Under the pieces are notes generated by a model, which was not told the origin of the DNA, ran no database searches, and worked only from the letters and a program-made list of their open reading frames with translations. A stretch of DNA of 5,858 nucleotides, from contig CAMLKN010000146.1 of assembly GCA_946480655.1 (NCBI GenBank), forward strand, positions 1 to 5,858. The letters run 5' to 3'. Shown piece after piece: positions 5,323 to 5,858 of this stretch (positions are counted from its first letter, which is position 1; each line of letters begins with the position of its first letter). Origin of the DNA: an uncultured Devosia sp. GTDB taxonomy: Bacteria; Pseudomonadota; Alphaproteobacteria; Rhizobiales; Devosiaceae. A program made the position numbers and the translations under genes.

Positions 5323-5858
5323 ATGTCCGAATATACAGAACTGCCCGAAGCCCTGTTGCGCCTTGAAGAAGTGCTTGAGGGTGGCGACGATGAAGCCATG
5401 CTGCTCACCGAGCTCGATGGCTTCCTCTGCGCCATTGCCGTCAGCCCCTCGCCGGTGCCCAAGCAGGAATTCTGGCCCTTCGACTGGGCCGCCGACGAGC
5501 GCGGGGTGCTCAAGCCTGCCTATCAGGGCCTCGAAGCACTGGTCGATGCGCGCCTCGCCGAAATCGAGGCGGAACTGGCCGCGGGTGAATATGGCCCGCT
5601 CTATGAGGTCGATGACGACACCGACGAAATAGTCTGGCAGGCCTGGATATCCGGTTTTCAGCAGGCCATGGTGCTGCGCTTCGATGCCTGGGACGCGCTA
5701 CTGCGCCACACCGGCGAGGATGCCCGCGGCGAGGCGGCCATGGGCTTGGCCACGGCCCTCATGCTGTCCGATCCCGACAATCAGCCTGACGATACCGCCG
5801 ATGATGAGGATTGGGCGCAATACGACGCGACCATGGAGGCCATGCCCGAGATCATCGC
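5323..5858 (+). CDS. UPF0149 (YecA/YgfB-like) family protein, 3' end outside window
   Basis: The frame from ATG 5323 is open to the right edge, giving 178 residues of an acidic protein (MSEYTELPEALLRLEEVL...). ELDGFLCAIAVSP (30-42), followed by a Trp-Pro (51-52) and later WISGFQQAM (108-116), are the hallmark segments of the UPF0149 family. Many YecA-type members end in a small SEC-C zinc-binding motif; that end is beyond the window. The molecular function is not established, and I do not assign one. An acidic, low-complexity stretch lies at 150-163. No Shine-Dalgarno precedes the start, only a hairpin. In-frame alternatives are ATG 5287 (nine codons and more upstream, 8 nt after the glucosidase stop) and GTG 5308. 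I prefer 5323 because the protein then begins like its relatives as I remember them. It may be co-transcribed with the glucosidase. Confidence 0.82.
   Translation, partial: MSEYTELPEALLRLEEVLEGGDDEAMLLTELDGFLCAIAVSPSPVPKQEFWPFDWAADERGVLKPAYQGLEALVDARLAEIEAELAAGEYGPLYEVDDDTDEIVWQAWISGFQQAMVLRFDAWDALLRHTGEDARGEAAMGLATALMLSDPDNQPDDTADDEDWAQYDATMEAMPEII

Noticed and set aside
1..5858. A new multigene defence, mobile or biosynthetic system
   Set aside because: All six genes belong to known housekeeping or catabolic families, there are no integrases, toxins, nucleases or repeat arrays, and spacing and signals suggest separate transcription units.

Overview
The window is ordinary chromosomal DNA from a high-GC Gram-negative bacterium, most likely an alphaproteobacterium of the Hyphomicrobiales (Rhizobiales). 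I infer this from the protein variants: an AspC/TyrB-type aminotransferase, a short TalC-type transaldolase, an Mrp ATPase with an APDT-type C-terminal loop, and a short UPF0149 protein. A Devosia-like genome fits, but the genus is a guess. All six genes lie on the + strand and are densely packed. There is no tRNA, rRNA, mobile element or CRISPR array, and no gene-free stretch reaches 300 bases.

Layout: (1) the 3' end of etfA, electron transfer flavoprotein alpha (3-680), cut by the left edge, whose stop codon lies inside a hairpin; (2) a class I aspartate/aromatic aminotransferase (760-1944) behind a recognisable sigma70-like promoter; (3) a small transaldolase of the TalC/FSA family (2024-2677) with a strong Shine-Dalgarno and a perfect 12-bp palindrome in its leader; (4) a 113-bp intergenic region with two hairpins, the second resembling an intrinsic terminator, and a repeated arm that allows an alternative fold; (5) an Mrp/ApbC-type P-loop ATPase, an Fe-S cluster carrier candidate (2791-3849); (6) a 115-bp promoter region with a match to the LacI-family operator consensus; (7) a GH1 beta-glucosidase (3965-5278); (8) a UPF0149/YecA-like protein (5323-edge), preceded by a hairpin and cut by the right edge.

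The genes are mainly core metabolism: electron transfer from acyl-CoA and other dehydrogenases, amino-acid transamination, the pentose phosphate pathway, Fe-S maturation and beta-glucoside use. Most have their own regulatory signals, so this looks like adjacent short transcription units rather than one operon. I do not see a new multigene system. The most interesting points are small: the possible alternative hairpins before mrp, the missing CxxC pair in Mrp, the LacI-type site before the glucosidase without a regulator in view, and a substituted glycine/arginine motif in EtfA.
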